Numbered from the stretch's first letter, positions 1 through 12,426 are shown. The stretch: DNA of 64,000 nucleotides from Pulveribacter suum (GCF_003013695.1 NZ_CP027792.1:2376501-2440500), one strand, 5' to 3'. Numbers and translations: made by a program. The notes: generated from the letters alone by a model not told the origin.

Positions 1-1840
<1,840 letters not shown>

Positions 1841-1976
1841 GCGGGCTTTCCTTCGCGATAGAGGGAGGGGAAAAGTACGGTCGTGCGTTTTTCATTGTAG
1901 GCAGAGACCGACGTTTCGCCGCATGGGCTTTGTCCCCGGTGGGACAAGCGGGGCCAGCGGCCCCGCGGGCCTGCGC

Positions 1977-2639
1977 TCAGGCCGCGTCCGGCTGGCGCTC
2001 GGGCGCTGCCGCTTCAAAGGCGGGCAGCTCGTCGCAGGCGGCCACGATGCGGGCGATGGTGGGGTAGCCGTCCAAAGGGCAGTTGAAGCGCCGGGCGTTG
2101 TACACCTGGGGCACCAGGCAGCAGTCGGCCAGGCCGGGCGTGTCGCCATGGCAGTAGCGGCCGGTGGCGCTGCTGGTGGCCAGCGACTGCTCCAGCGCCG
2201 ACAGGCCCAGGGCCACCCAGTGGGCGTACCAGGCGTTCTTGGCCTCGTCGTCCACGCCCAGCGTGTGCTTGAGGTAGGCCAGCACACGCAGGTTGTTCAG
2301 CGGGTGCAGGTCGCAGGCGATGGACTGGGCCAGCGCGCGCACGCGGGCGCGGCCCAGGGCGTCCGGCGGCAGCAGGGGTGCGCCGCCGCGGGTTTCCTCC
2401 AGGTATTCGATGATGGCCAGCGACTGGGTCAGCACGGCAGCGCCCTCGCCCTCATCCAGCTGCAGCGCCGGCACCAGCGCCTGGGGGTTGGTGGCGCGGT
2501 AGCCGGCGCTGTGCTGCTGGCCGCCGCCCTGCAGCAGGTGCACAGGGACGGTCTGCCAGTCCAGGCCCTTCAGGCCCAGGGCGATGCGCACGCGGTAGGC
2601 GGCGGAGCTGCGAAAGTAGGAGTACAGCTTGGCGGTCAT
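1977..2639 (-). CDS. maiA: maleylacetoacetate isomerase (zeta-class GST)
   Basis: Glutathione-dependent cis-trans isomerase converting maleylacetoacetate (or maleylpyruvate) to the fumaryl isomer in tyrosine/homogentisate or gentisate catabolism. The 220-residue protein has the zeta-GST active-site motif SSAAYRVRIAL at about residues 11-21, followed by NPQALVPALQLDEG of the thioredoxin-like domain and a helical C-terminal half, all at normal family length. It lies 22 nt downstream of the fumarylacetoacetate hydrolase gene on the same strand, so the pair forms consecutive steps of one pathway. Which ring-cleavage substrate feeds it cannot be told, because no dioxygenase gene is in the window. 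Confidence 0.93.
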   Translation of the reverse strand: MTAKLYSYFRSSAAYRVRIALGLKGLDWQTVPVHLLQGGGQQHSAGYRATNPQALVPALQLDEGEGAAVLTQSLAIIEYLEETRGGAPLLPPDALGRARVRALAQSIACDLHPLNNLRVLAYLKHTLGVDDEAKNAWYAHWVALGLSALEQSLATSSATGRYCHGDTPGLADCCLVPQVYNARRFNCPLDGYPTIARIVAACDELPAFEAAAPERQPDAA

Positions 2640-2661
2640 GGCGCTGGCCTTTCTCAGGGCT

Positions 2662-3675
2662 TCAGGCCGCGCTGGCGGTGTCCACCCGGTTTTCGATGGT
2701 GCCGAAGATGCTGCGGCCAGCGCCGTCCCGCATGTCGATGCGCACCACGTCGCCGTGCTGCATGAAGGGCGTGGCGGGCTTGCCCTGCTCGATGGTCTCG
2801 TAGGTGCGCACTTCCGCCAGGCAGCAGTAGCCCACGCCGCCGTTGGCGATCGACGAGCCCCACAGGTTGCCCTGCTTGTTCGACACCGTGCCCGAGCCGA
2901 CGATGGAGCCGGCGCACAGCGCGCGCGTCTTGGCCACGTGGGCCACCAGCTGGCCGAAGTCGAACGTCATGTCCACCCCGGCGTTGGGCTTGCCGAACAG
3001 CTCGCCGTTCAGGTGCACCTGCAGCGGCAGATGCACCTTGGCGCCCTGCCAGGCAGCGCCCAGCTCGTCGGGCGTGACGGCCACGGGGCTGAAGGCGCTG
3101 GCGGGCTTGCTCTGCAGAAAGCCGAAGCCCTTGGCCAGCTCGCCCGGGATCAGGCTGCGCAGCGACACGTCGTTGACCAGCATGACCAGGCGGATGGCGC
3201 GGGCCGCCTGCTCAGCGCTGGCGCCCATGGGCACGTCGCCGGTGACGACCGTCACCTCGGCCTCGAAGTCGATGCCCCATTCCTCGCGCGCCACCACCGT
3301 GCCACGCGGCGGGATGAAGCCGTCGCTGCCGCCCTGGTACATCAGCGGGTCGGTGTAGAAGCTGGCCGGCACCTCGGCGCCGCGGGCGCGGCGCACCAGC
3401 TCGACGTGGTTGATGTAGGCCGAGCCATCGGCCCACTGCCACGTGCGCGGCAGCGGCGAGTGGCAGGCGGCCTCGTCGAACGCCTCGCCCTGGTCGGCGC
3501 CGCTATTGAGCGCGTCATAGACCTGGCGCAGCTGCGGCTCGGCGCGCTCCCAGCCGTCCATGGCGGCGAGCAGCGTGGGGGCGATGGCGGGTACGGCGCG
3601 GCAGCGCGCCAGGTCGCGGCTGACGACGACCAGCGTGCCGTCGCGGCCGCCTTGTTGCAGGGTGGCAAGTTTCAT
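2662..3675 (-). CDS. fumarylacetoacetate hydrolase family protein
   Basis: Predicted to hydrolyse fumarylacetoacetate (or a similar acylpyruvate) to fumarate and acetoacetate using a divalent metal. The start is taken at the ATG at 3675 (MKLATLQQ), since the longer reading begins inside the repeat-bearing spacer. The C-terminal FAH fold shows DFEAEVTVV (acidic metal ligands), LVNDVSLRS and a GSGTVSNKQGNLWGSS stretch. At 337 residues it resembles the bacterial FAH proteins that are paired with MaiA rather than the ~200-residue fumarylpyruvate hydrolases. It sits between a VOC-family gene and maiA in one leftward group. Confidence 0.88.
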   Translation of the reverse strand: MKLATLQQGGRDGTLVVVSRDLARCRAVPAIAPTLLAAMDGWERAEPQLRQVYDALNSGADQGEAFDEAACHSPLPRTWQWADGSAYINHVELVRRARGAEVPASFYTDPLMYQGGSDGFIPPRGTVVAREEWGIDFEAEVTVVTGDVPMGASAEQAARAIRLVMLVNDVSLRSLIPGELAKGFGFLQSKPASAFSPVAVTPDELGAAWQGAKVHLPLQVHLNGELFGKPNAGVDMTFDFGQLVAHVAKTRALCAGSIVGSGTVSNKQGNLWGSSIANGGVGYCCLAEVRTYETIEQGKPATPFMQHGDVVRIDMRDGAGRSIFGTIENRVDTASAA

Positions 3676-3695
3676 GGGGCTGTCCGTCCGTGGCT

Positions 3696-3756
3696 CTTTA
3701 ATAGTCAAAAAGGGCTGCAGCCCGCGCCTGTCAAGCGCTGGCAGCTATAGAAAAAG
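3696..3756 (-). repeat. dispersed repeat copy A (AGCTGCCAGCGCTTG family)
   Basis: Intergenic copy between the VOC gene and the FAH gene. On the minus strand it reads CTATAGCTGCCAGCGCTTG, then ACAGGCGCGGGCTGCAGCCC and a T-rich tail. It aligns almost base for base with the copy at 5335-5393. Because it lies inside a presumed operon it may act as a processing or attenuation hairpin. Confidence 0.8.
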
Positions 3757-3775
3757 TAGTGTGCGCCGGCGTGCG

Positions 3776-4321
3776 TCAGCCGTGCTGGCTGCCGTCGTGC
3801 ATCCAGGCGGCGTGCTTGGGCGCCTTCTTGGTGGCGGCCCATTCGTTGAGCATGTCCCACTTCACCTCGTCGAGTTTGCGGTTCATCTCGTCGGTGGCCG
3901 TGTCCACCGCCAGCTCCAGCCGGTGGCCGCTGGGGTCGCGAAAGTAGATGGAGCGGAAGATGGTGTGCTCGGTCGGGCCCACGACGTGGATGCCGTCGGC
4001 CTCCAGCCTGGCCTTCACCTGCATCATGACCTCCTCGGACTGCACTTTCAGCGCCAGGTGCTGCGTCCAGGCGGGGGTGTTGGCGTCGGCGGGGCTGAGC
4101 ATCTCGGCCTTGGTGGGCAGCTCGAAGAACGCCAGCACGTTGCCGCCGCCCGCGTCCATGAAGACGTGCATGTAGGGGTCGGGCTCCTTGGTGGAGGGCA
4201 CCTGGTCCTCGGCGATCGCCAGGATGAACTTCATGTCGAGGTACTTCTGGTACCACTGCACGGTTTGCTTGGCGTCCTTGCAGCGGTAGGCGACGTGGTG
4301 GATGCGCTGGATCAGGCTCAT
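3776..4321 (-). CDS. VOC (glyoxalase/dioxygenase superfamily) protein
   Basis: Single vicinal-oxygen-chelate protein of 181 residues. The N-terminal strand IQRIHHVAYRCKD carries the first metal-ligand histidine. A central TQHLALKV segment and the final YFRDPSGHRLELAV with a C-terminal glutamate complete the usual His/His/Glu set. Its place as first gene of the leftward group with fah and maiA, divergent from a LysR regulator, suggests a role in aromatic-acid or tyrosine catabolism. It is only half the size of 4-hydroxyphenylpyruvate dioxygenase, so that assignment is not made. The substrate is unknown. Confidence 0.8.
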   Translation of the reverse strand: MSLIQRIHHVAYRCKDAKQTVQWYQKYLDMKFILAIAEDQVPSTKEPDPYMHVFMDAGGGNVLAFFELPTKAEMLSPADANTPAWTQHLALKVQSEEVMMQVKARLEADGIHVVGPTEHTIFRSIYFRDPSGHRLELAVDTATDEMNRKLDEVKWDMLNEWAATKKAPKHAAWMHDGSQHG

Positions 4322-4417
4322 GGCGATCGGTCTCCTGGGTCAGGTGGAAGGCCTATTACAGCCCCGGCCATTTATCATGGCAAACGAATTTTCATAATCC
4401 ATTTATCAGACCATCTC

Positions 4418-5323
4418 ATGAATGTGACGCTGCGCCAGCTCCAGGCCTTCGTGGCGGTGGCCGACACCGGCAGCTTCACGCTGGCGGCCGAGCGCCTGTT
4501 CGTCACCCAGTCGGCGCTGAGCGCCCTCATCAAGGAGCTGGAGCTGTCCCTGGGCCTGCGCCTGTTTGACCGCAGCACGCGCCGCCTGCGCCTGTCGACC
4601 ACGGGCGCCGAGCTGTACCCGCAGATCGACAAGATCCTGCACGACCTGGGCGGCGTGATCAGCGAGGTGGGCAACCTCAAAGAGCTGCAGCGCGGCAGCG
4701 TGCGCGTGGCCGTGCCGCAGCTGCTGGCCTGCACGCTGCTGCCGGGCCTGATGGCGCAGTTTCGCCAGCTGCACCCCGGCGTGCATCTGCGCCTGGTGGA
4801 CTGCGGCGTGGAGAGCGTGACGGCGCGCGTCTTCTCCGGTGAGGTGGACATTGGCGTGGGCCCGGAGCGCGAGGCCAATTCCGACATCGCCGCGGCGCAG
4901 CTGTTTCGCCTGCCCTTCATGGTGGTGCTGCCGCCCGGCCACGCGCTGGCGCGGCGCCGGCGGCTGCGCTGGGACGACCTGAGCGGCCAGCCCCTGATCA
5001 CCCTGCAGGGCCAGTTCACGGAGCTGCTGGTGAGCGACGTGGGCGAGGCCGCGCGCGGGCTGAACAAGGAGGCCTTCACCCAGGTCACCTTCATGACCAC
5101 GGCCCTGGCGCTGGTACGCGCCGGCCTGGGCATCACCCTGTGCGTGCCCTACGCGCGGGCACTGGTGGAGCAGCATGGCCTGGTCATGCGGCCCATCGGC
5201 ACGCCGGTGGTGGAGCGCAGCTTCTGGGCCTTCACGCGCCGCGGGCGCTCGCTGTCGCCGGCGGCGCAGAAGTTCCTGGACTTCCTGCATGAGCGCCTGC
5301 AGCAGCCCGAGGCGTTCCGCTGA
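4418..5323 (+). CDS. LysR-family transcriptional regulator
   Basis: A 301-residue LysR-type regulator. The N-terminal winged helix-turn-helix (LRQLQAFVAVADTGSFTLAA, then TQSALSALIKELELSLG) occupies residues 4-62 and is followed by a periplasmic-binding-like effector domain. The ATG at 4418 gives the canonical start MNVTLRQLQAF; the longer upstream reading would run through the promoter region. It is divergent from the VOC/fah/maiA group with a 96-bp spacer, the standard LysR arrangement, so it probably controls those genes in response to a pathway intermediate. The effector is unknown. Confidence 0.9.
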   Translation: MNVTLRQLQAFVAVADTGSFTLAAERLFVTQSALSALIKELELSLGLRLFDRSTRRLRLSTTGAELYPQIDKILHDLGGVISEVGNLKELQRGSVRVAVPQLLACTLLPGLMAQFRQLHPGVHLRLVDCGVESVTARVFSGEVDIGVGPEREANSDIAAAQLFRLPFMVVLPPGHALARRRRLRWDDLSGQPLITLQGQFTELLVSDVGEAARGLNKEAFTQVTFMTTALALVRAGLGITLCVPYARALVEQHGLVMRPIGTPVVERSFWAFTRRGRSLSPAAQKFLDFLHERLQQPEAFR

Positions 5324-5334
5324 CGCTCATCCTT

Positions 5335-5393
5335 CAATAGCTTCCCGCGCTTGTCTGGCGCGGGTTGCAGGCCTTTTTTATATAAAAAAGACC
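5335..5393 (+). repeat. dispersed repeat copy B, also a likely terminator
   Basis: Begins 12 nt after the LysR stop. It reads AATAGCTTCCCGCGCTTG, then TCTGGCGCGGGTTGCAGGCC and a run of T. CCCGCGC at 5344-5350 pairs with GCGCGGG at 5358-5364, and T-rich sequence follows. It therefore probably serves as the terminator between the converging lysR and livF transcripts. Same family as the copy at 3696-3756. Confidence 0.8.
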
Positions 5394-6088
5394 TAGACCT
5401 CCAGCCACTCCTTGCGCACGTGGCTGTCGGCCCGCAGCGCGTCGGGCGTGCCCGAGAACACGATGCTGCCGTGCCCCATGACCAGTGCTCGGTCGGAAAT
5501 GGTCATGGCAATCGTCAGCTTCTGCTCGATCAGCAGCACCGAAATGCCCTTGTCCTTGAGGCGGATGAGGTACTCGCCCACCAGCTCCACGATCTTGGGC
5601 GCCAGGCCCTCCGTGGGCTCGTCGATGATGATCAGGTCGGGGTCGCCCATCAGCGTGCGGCACAGGGTCAGCATCTGCTGCTCGCCGCCAGACATGACGC
5701 CGGCCTCGATGTTGCGCCGCTCCTTCAGGCGGGGGAACATGTCGTACATGTCGTCGAACGACCAGCGGCTGCCGCGGCCGTTGCCCTTCTGGCCCAGCAG
5801 CAGGTTCTGGTGCACCGTCAGGTTGGGAAAGACGTCGCGGCTCTCGGGCACGTAGCCCAGCCCCAGGTGGGCGATCTCGTAGGCCTTGCGGCCCTTCAGG
5901 GGGGCGCCCTTCCACTCGATGCCGCCCTCCCAGTCCACCAGGCCCATGACGGCCTTCGCGGCGGTGGAGCGGCCGGAGCCGTTGCGCCCCAGCAGCGCGA
6001 CGATCTCGCCCGGCCGCACGTCGAAGTTGACGCCGTGCAGCACGTGGCTCTTGCCGTAGTAGGCGTGCAAATTTTCAATCTTCAGCAT
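5393..6088 (-). CDS. livF: branched-chain amino acid ABC transporter ATP-binding protein (LivF type)
   Basis: ATPase subunit of a high-affinity branched-chain-amino-acid-type importer, 231 residues. It has the Q-loop region, a signature MSGGEQQMLTLCRTLM, a Walker B/D-loop DLIIIDEPTEGLAP and the LivF-typical LLIEQK switch. The Walker A motif reads GRNGSGRST: the usual lysine is arginine (codon CGC, clear on the minus strand near 5970). This is the last gene of the liv operon, separated by 148 nt from livG. The partner ATPase LivG has a normal Walker A, so the two sites may not be equivalent. Confidence 0.9.
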   Translation of the reverse strand: MLKIENLHAYYGKSHVLHGVNFDVRPGEIVALLGRNGSGRSTAAKAVMGLVDWEGGIEWKGAPLKGRKAYEIAHLGLGYVPESRDVFPNLTVHQNLLLGQKGNGRGSRWSFDDMYDMFPRLKERRNIEAGVMSGGEQQMLTLCRTLMGDPDLIIIDEPTEGLAPKIVELVGEYLIRLKDKGISVLLIEQKLTIAMTISDRALVMGHGSIVFSGTPDALRADSHVRKEWLEV

Positions 6089-6236
6089 TTCGGTATTCCA
6101 TCGCGGTGCGCATTACCTGCGGGTCATGGCACTGGCGCCAGCCAGGCTCAGCAGGCGCCGTGGAACTGGCTTGGCCAGGCCAATGGCGACGTCCCCGGAG
6201 GGGGAAGGCGCGAAGCGGCTCAGGGGGCGTTCCATT

Positions 6237-7040
6237 TCAGTGTCCCTCGGCCTGCTGGGCGGCGATGACGGAGCCCAGGTAGGCCTCCTGCACGCGCGGG
6301 TTGGCGCGCACCTTCTCGGGGGTATCGAAAGCGATGACCTCACCATAGACGACCACGGCGATGCGGTCGGCCAGGCCGAAGACCACGCCCATGTCGTGCT
6401 CCACGGTCAGCAGGGTGCGCCCCTGCGTCACCTCGCGGATCAGGTTGATGAAGCGGGTGGTCTCGCTGGTGCTCATGCCCGCCGTGGGCTCGTCCAGCAA
6501 GATGACGCTGGCGCCACCGGCAATGGTGATGCCGATCTCCAGCGCGCGCTGCTCGGCATACGTCAGGTTCATGGCCAGCACGTCGCGCTTGTCCGCCAGG
6601 CGGATCTGCTCGAGCAGCTGCGTGGCACGCTCGTTGGCGTCCTGCAGGCGCGACAGGAAACGCCAGAAGGCGTAGCGGTAGCCCAGGCTCCATAGCACGC
6701 CGCAGCGCAGGTTCTCGAACACCGACAGCCGGGGAAAGATGTTGGTGATCTGGAAGCTGCGCGACAGCCCCATGCGGTTGATCTCAAACGGCTGCTTGCC
6801 GTCGATGCGCGCGCCGTGCAGCAGCACCTCGCCGCTGGTGGGGGCGAAGCGCCCGCTGATCAGGTTGAACAAGGTGGACTTGCCCGCGCCGTTGGGGCCG
6901 ATGATGGCCACGCGCTCGCCGGCCTGCACGGCCAGGTTGGCGCCGCGGATGATCTCGGTCTTGCCGAAGCTCTTGCGCAGCTCGCGCAGTTCCAGGGCGC
7001 AGGCCGGGGTGCCGCCCTGGGCGGTGGTTGTCGTCGTCAT
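6237..7040 (-). CDS. livG: branched-chain amino acid ABC transporter ATP-binding protein (LivG type)
   Basis: Second ATPase of the importer. The start is the ATG at 7040 (MTTTTTAQGG), which overlaps the livM stop as ATGA. Walker A is GPNGAGKST, the signature region is LTYAEQRALEIG and Walker B is SVILLDEPTAGMS, with an H-loop in LLTVEHDMG. The C-terminal VQEAYLG is typical of LivG. At 267 residues it is normal family length. Translational coupling to livM and the following livF support one transporter. Confidence 0.93.
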   Translation of the reverse strand: MTTTTTAQGGTPACALELRELRKSFGKTEIIRGANLAVQAGERVAIIGPNGAGKSTLFNLISGRFAPTSGEVLLHGARIDGKQPFEINRMGLSRSFQITNIFPRLSVFENLRCGVLWSLGYRYAFWRFLSRLQDANERATQLLEQIRLADKRDVLAMNLTYAEQRALEIGITIAGGASVILLDEPTAGMSTSETTRFINLIREVTQGRTLLTVEHDMGVVFGLADRIAVVVYGEVIAFDTPEKVRANPRVQEAYLGSVIAAQQAEGH

Positions 7041-8377
7041 GCGGCCTCCGCCTGATGCTTGGTCTGCTGCTCGATCTGCTCCTGGATGGCGCCCCAGCGC
7101 CGGGCGAACTGGCGGCGCAGCCACTCCAGGCCCACCAGCCCGACGCCGCCCAGCGCGGCCGCACCCGCCCAGTGGGCGGCGCTGCGCACGTTCAGCTGCA
7201 GGCCCAGGAAGGGCAGCTCGTCGCCCATGGCGGTGTTCAGCTGCAGGTGGTAGGTCATCTCCACCATGGCGGCCGCGCCCAGCACCGCCACCAGCCCGAA
7301 CACGGCCAGCCCCAGGTACAGCCAGCCCAGCTGGCCCAGCCGCTTGAAGCGGGCCACGCGCACGTTCATCATGATCAGGCTGGCGATGCCGCCGGGCGCA
7401 TACATGACCATCAGCAAGAAGGCCAGGCCCAGGTACAGCAGCCAGGCCTTGGACAGCTCGGACAGCAGTACCGAGGCAAACACCAGCAGCACCGCGCCGA
7501 TGATGGGCCCGAAGAAAAAGCCCGCCCCGCCCAGAAAGGTGAACAGCAGGTACGAGCCCGAGCGCATGATGCTCACGCTGTCGGCGCCGGTGACGATCTC
7601 GAAGTTGATGGCCGCCAGCGCCCCGCCCACTCCGGCAAAAAAGCCCGAAATGATGAAGGCGAACCAGCGCACCCGCTGGGTGTTGTAGCCGATGAACTCC
7701 ACGCGCTCGGGGTTGTCGCGCACGGCGTTCAGGATGCGCCCCAGGGGCGTGCCAGTGAAGGCGAACATCAGCGCCGTGCAGGCAAAGCAGTACGCCGCGA
7801 TCAGGTAGTACACCTGGATGGCCGGCCCGAAGGTGATGCCCATGAAGCCCTGGCCATAGACGCGGTCGGTGGTGATGCCGCCCTCGCCGCCGAAGAACTC
7901 GGGGAACATCAGCGCCATGGAGGCCACCAGCTCGCCGATGCCCAGGGTGATCATCGCAAACGTCGTGCCCGACTTCTTGGTCGTCACGAAGCCCAGCAGC
8001 ACCGCGAAGAACGCCCCGGCCAGCCCGCCGATGACGGGCATCAGTACCAGCGGGATGGGCAGCTCGCCCTTGCCTGCCATGTTCATGGCGTGGATGGTGA
8101 TGAACGAGCCCAGGCCGGTGTACACAGCGTGGCCGAAGCTCAGCATGCCGCCCTGCCCCAGCAGGATGTTGTAGGACAGGCAGATGACGATCAGGTACCC
8201 GATCTGGCTGAGCATGGTCAGCGCCAGGCTGCTGGTGAACACGTAGGGCGCAACGATCAGCGCCAGCGCGAACAGCGCCCAGACGGTGATGCGCCCCGCG
8301 TTCAGCGGCCCGGTGCGGCGGTGGCTGCCAGCGTGGCTGGCGGCGGTAGTGGTAGGTGAAGACACGGCAGCACTCAT
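7037..8377 (-). CDS. livM: branched-chain amino acid ABC transporter permease (LivM type), C-terminally extended
   Basis: Integral membrane subunit of the importer, 446 residues. The core (residues ~30-340) shows the LivM pattern of hydrophobic helices with GQGGMLSFGHAVYTGLGSF and, later, NPERVEFIGYNTQRVRWFAFIISGFFAGVGGAL. It is longer than a typical LivM (about 320-360): roughly 100 extra C-terminal residues contain two more hydrophobic stretches and end in a charged tail (RRQFARRWGAIQEQIEQ). It lies 4 nt from livH and overlaps livG, consistent with one transcript. Confidence 0.93.
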   Translation of the reverse strand: MSAAVSSPTTTAASHAGSHRRTGPLNAGRITVWALFALALIVAPYVFTSSLALTMLSQIGYLIVICLSYNILLGQGGMLSFGHAVYTGLGSFITIHAMNMAGKGELPIPLVLMPVIGGLAGAFFAVLLGFVTTKKSGTTFAMITLGIGELVASMALMFPEFFGGEGGITTDRVYGQGFMGITFGPAIQVYYLIAAYCFACTALMFAFTGTPLGRILNAVRDNPERVEFIGYNTQRVRWFAFIISGFFAGVGGALAAINFEIVTGADSVSIMRSGSYLLFTFLGGAGFFFGPIIGAVLLVFASVLLSELSKAWLLYLGLAFLLMVMYAPGGIASLIMMNVRVARFKRLGQLGWLYLGLAVFGLVAVLGAAAMVEMTYHLQLNTAMGDELPFLGLQLNVRSAAHWAGAAALGGVGLVGLEWLRRQFARRWGAIQEQIEQQTKHQAEAA

Positions 8378-8381
8378 GGCA

Positions 8382-9335
8382 TCAGTCCTCCCGCGTGCCC
8401 AGCAGCCCGCGGGGGCGGAAGATCAGGATCAGGACAAGAAACAGGTAGGGCAGGATGGGCGCGACCTGCGAGATGGTGAGCTTGAGCAGCGGCCAGCCAA
8501 AGGTCTCTTCGCCCACGCGGATGCCCATGCCCGCCAGCGCGCTGGCGGCCGACCAGTCCAGCGCCACGGCGAAGGTCTGCACGATGCCGATGAGCAGCGA
8601 GGCGAGGAACGCCCCGGCCAGCGAGCCCATGCCGCCCACCACCACCACCACGAAGATGATCGAGCCCACCGAGGCGGCCATGGCCGGCTCGGTGATGTAG
8701 GTGTTGCCGCCGATGACGCCGGCCAGCCCGGCCAGCGCGCAGCCGCCGCCGAAGACCAGCATGAACACCCGCGGCACGTTGTGGCCCAGGGCCTCCACCA
8801 TCTGCGGATGCTTGAGCGCCGCCTGGATGACCAGCCCGATGCGGGTGCGCGTGAGCAGCAGCCACACCGACAGCAGCATCAGCACGGCCACCAGCATGAT
8901 GAACGAGCGCGATTTCGGGAACTGCGTGCCGTACAGCGTGAACAGCGGCCCCTGCAGCGCGGACGGCAACCCGTAGGGCACGGTCGAGCGGCCCCAGACC
9001 AGCTGCACCATCTCCAGGATCAGGTAGGACAGCCCGAAGGTGACCAGCAGCTCCGGCACGTGGCCGAACTTGTGTACCCGCCGCAGGCTGTAGCGCTCGA
9101 ACGCCGCGCCCAGGGCACCTACCAGCAGCGGCGCCAGCACGAGCGCCGGCCAAAAGCCCAGCACGCCCGACAGGGTGTAGGCGAAGTAGGCGCCCAGCAT
9201 GTAGAAGCTCGTATGAGCGAAGTTGAGCACGCCCATCATGCTGAAGATCAGGGTGAGCCCCGAACTCAGCATGAACAGCAGCAGCCCGTAGCTGATGCCG
9301 TTGAGCAGGGAGATCACGAAAAACTCAAGATTCAT
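8382..9335 (-). CDS. livH: branched-chain amino acid ABC transporter permease (LivH type)
   Basis: The first membrane-spanning permease of the importer, 317 residues, with about eight hydrophobic helices. It carries the LivH N-terminal block LLNGISYGLLLFMLSSGLTLIFSMMGVLNFAHTSFY and the conserved GGMGSLAGAFLASLLIG segment, normal for the family. It is separated from livK by a short stretch holding a strong hairpin and is followed 4 nt later by livM. Confidence 0.94.
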   Translation of the reverse strand: MNLEFFVISLLNGISYGLLLFMLSSGLTLIFSMMGVLNFAHTSFYMLGAYFAYTLSGVLGFWPALVLAPLLVGALGAAFERYSLRRVHKFGHVPELLVTFGLSYLILEMVQLVWGRSTVPYGLPSALQGPLFTLYGTQFPKSRSFIMLVAVLMLLSVWLLLTRTRIGLVIQAALKHPQMVEALGHNVPRVFMLVFGGGCALAGLAGVIGGNTYITEPAMAASVGSIIFVVVVVGGMGSLAGAFLASLLIGIVQTFAVALDWSAASALAGMGIRVGEETFGWPLLKLTISQVAPILPYLFLVLILIFRPRGLLGTRED

Positions 9336-9373
9336 CGAAGACCCGCACCGAAGGGAGTAAGAAAGCCGCAGTG

Positions 9374-9400
9374 AAAAAAAGGCCCGAGCGCGCTCGGGCC
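9374..9400 (-). terminator. intra-operon hairpin between livK and livH
   Basis: On the minus strand a perfect 20-nt palindrome (GGCCCGAGCG / CGCTCGGGCC at 9381-9400) is followed by seven T. It has the form of an intrinsic terminator 3' of livK and probably lowers permease and ATPase expression relative to the abundant binding protein. Confidence 0.8.
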
Positions 9401-9423
9401 CCTGAAGGTCGTCCTGGAACCGG

Positions 9424-10659
9424 TCAGGACGGGCGCTTCATCTGGCAGGAGGTCGGCGTGCTGGACACGTAGGGCTCGTAGTACTTGACCGGCACGAACG
9501 TGTAGCCGGTGTTTTCCGCGTCGTACGGGTTCTTGCCACCGGCCTTTTCCCAGCGGGTGATGAACAGGCCCTGCTGCAGCTGGTGGTCGCTCTTGCGCAT
9601 CTCCACCTCGCCATTGAAGCTGTTGAACTTCATGCCTTCCATGACCTTGGCCACCTTGGCGGGGTCGGTGGAGCCGGCCTTGGTGAAAGCGGCGTCCAGC
9701 ATCGAGAAGCCGTGGTACACGGCCGCCGTGTACATATCGTCGTTGAACTTCTTCTTGTAGTCGGCCACCAGCTGCTGGATGTTGCCAGGCATGTTCAGGT
9801 GGCCGTAAGAGACCATGTACACGCGCTTGTCGGCCGCGGCGCCCATGGCCGTGGGGCTGCCCGTGACGCCGCCGTAGTAGGTGTAGAAGCTGACGTTGTT
9901 CAGGCCCGCGTCGTTGGCGGCCTTGATCAGGAGCGCCAGGTCCGAGCCCCAGTTGCCGGTGATCACGGTGTCGGCGCCCGACTGCTTGATCTTGGCGATG
10001 TAGGGCGCGAAGTCGCGCACCTGCGCCAGCGGGGCGAAGTCGTCGCCCACGATCTCCACGTCCGGGCGCTTTTGCTTGAGCATCTCCTTGGCGTACTTGG
10101 AGACCTGCTGGCCGTGCGAATAGTTCTGGTTGATCAGGTAGACCTTCTTGACCTCGGGATGGTCCTTCATGAAGGTGGTGATCGCCTCCATCTTCATGGA
10201 GGTGTCGGCGTCCAGGCGGAAGTGCCAGTAGCTGCACTTGCTGTTGGTGAGGTCGGGGTCCACGGCGGCGTAGTTCAGGTACACCACTTCCTTGCCGGGA
10301 TTGCGCGAGTTGTGCTTTTCCAGGGCATCCATGATGGCCAGGGCGGGACCTGAGCCGTTGCCCTGCACGACGTAGCGCGCGCCCTGGTCCATGGCCGAGC
10401 GCAGGGCGCTGGTCGTCTCTTGCGGGCTGAGCTTGTTGTCGATGCCGATGATCTCGAACTTCACGCCCGAGGTGTTCTTCTTGCTGAACTCCTCGGCCAG
10501 GAACTGCCACGTCTTGAGCTGGTTGGTGCCCACCGCCGCCATCAGGCCCGACAGCGGGTCGAGCCAGGCGATCTTCACGGTTTCGCCCTTTTGGGCAAAA
10601 GCACCGCCAGCGCAAGCCAGCAAAGTGCCGGCAGCTACCATTTTCATAGTGAAATTCAT
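9424..10659 (-). CDS. livK: branched-chain amino acid-type ABC transporter substrate-binding protein
   Basis: Periplasmic ligand-binding subunit, 411 residues, with a Sec signal peptide (MNFTMKMVAAGTLLACAGG, cleavage after AFA about residue 22). The mature part has the type I periplasmic binding fold (KIAWLDPLSGLMAAVGTNQLKTW). It is encoded first of the transporter genes and directly after an acyl-CoA ligase. The natural ligand cannot be read from the sequence: many family members in Comamonadaceae bind aromatic or organic acids rather than leucine, and the ligase neighbour favours an acid substrate. Confidence 0.88.
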   Translation of the reverse strand: MNFTMKMVAAGTLLACAGGAFAQKGETVKIAWLDPLSGLMAAVGTNQLKTWQFLAEEFSKKNTSGVKFEIIGIDNKLSPQETTSALRSAMDQGARYVVQGNGSGPALAIMDALEKHNSRNPGKEVVYLNYAAVDPDLTNSKCSYWHFRLDADTSMKMEAITTFMKDHPEVKKVYLINQNYSHGQQVSKYAKEMLKQKRPDVEIVGDDFAPLAQVRDFAPYIAKIKQSGADTVITGNWGSDLALLIKAANDAGLNNVSFYTYYGGVTGSPTAMGAAADKRVYMVSYGHLNMPGNIQQLVADYKKKFNDDMYTAAVYHGFSMLDAAFTKAGSTDPAKVAKVMEGMKFNSFNGEVEMRKSDHQLQQGLFITRWEKAGGKNPYDAENTGYTFVPVKYYEPYVSSTPTSCQMKRPS

Positions 10660-10788
10660 GAACTCGTCTCCTTGTATGTTCGGCAGTCAGGGGAATGGGT
10701 CCAGCCTACAAGCTTGGTCCCCACCCCCCTTCAGGGATTGCCCCTAGGGGCTATCGCCCAGGTGACTGGGCCGCCCCGGCGCGGCCCG

Positions 10789-12426
<1,638 letters not shown>

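Noticed and set aside
2676..3708. Longer FAH start at 3708
   Set aside because: The added residues come from the repeat-bearing spacer; MKLATLQ at 3675 is the usual family start.
10600..10645. A stretch in the livK signal-peptide region (minus strand GGTAGCTGCCGGCACTTTGC) resembles the dispersed repeat
   Set aside because: It matches only the first dozen bases, has no repeat-like tail, and encodes a normal signal peptide, so it is most likely coincidence.
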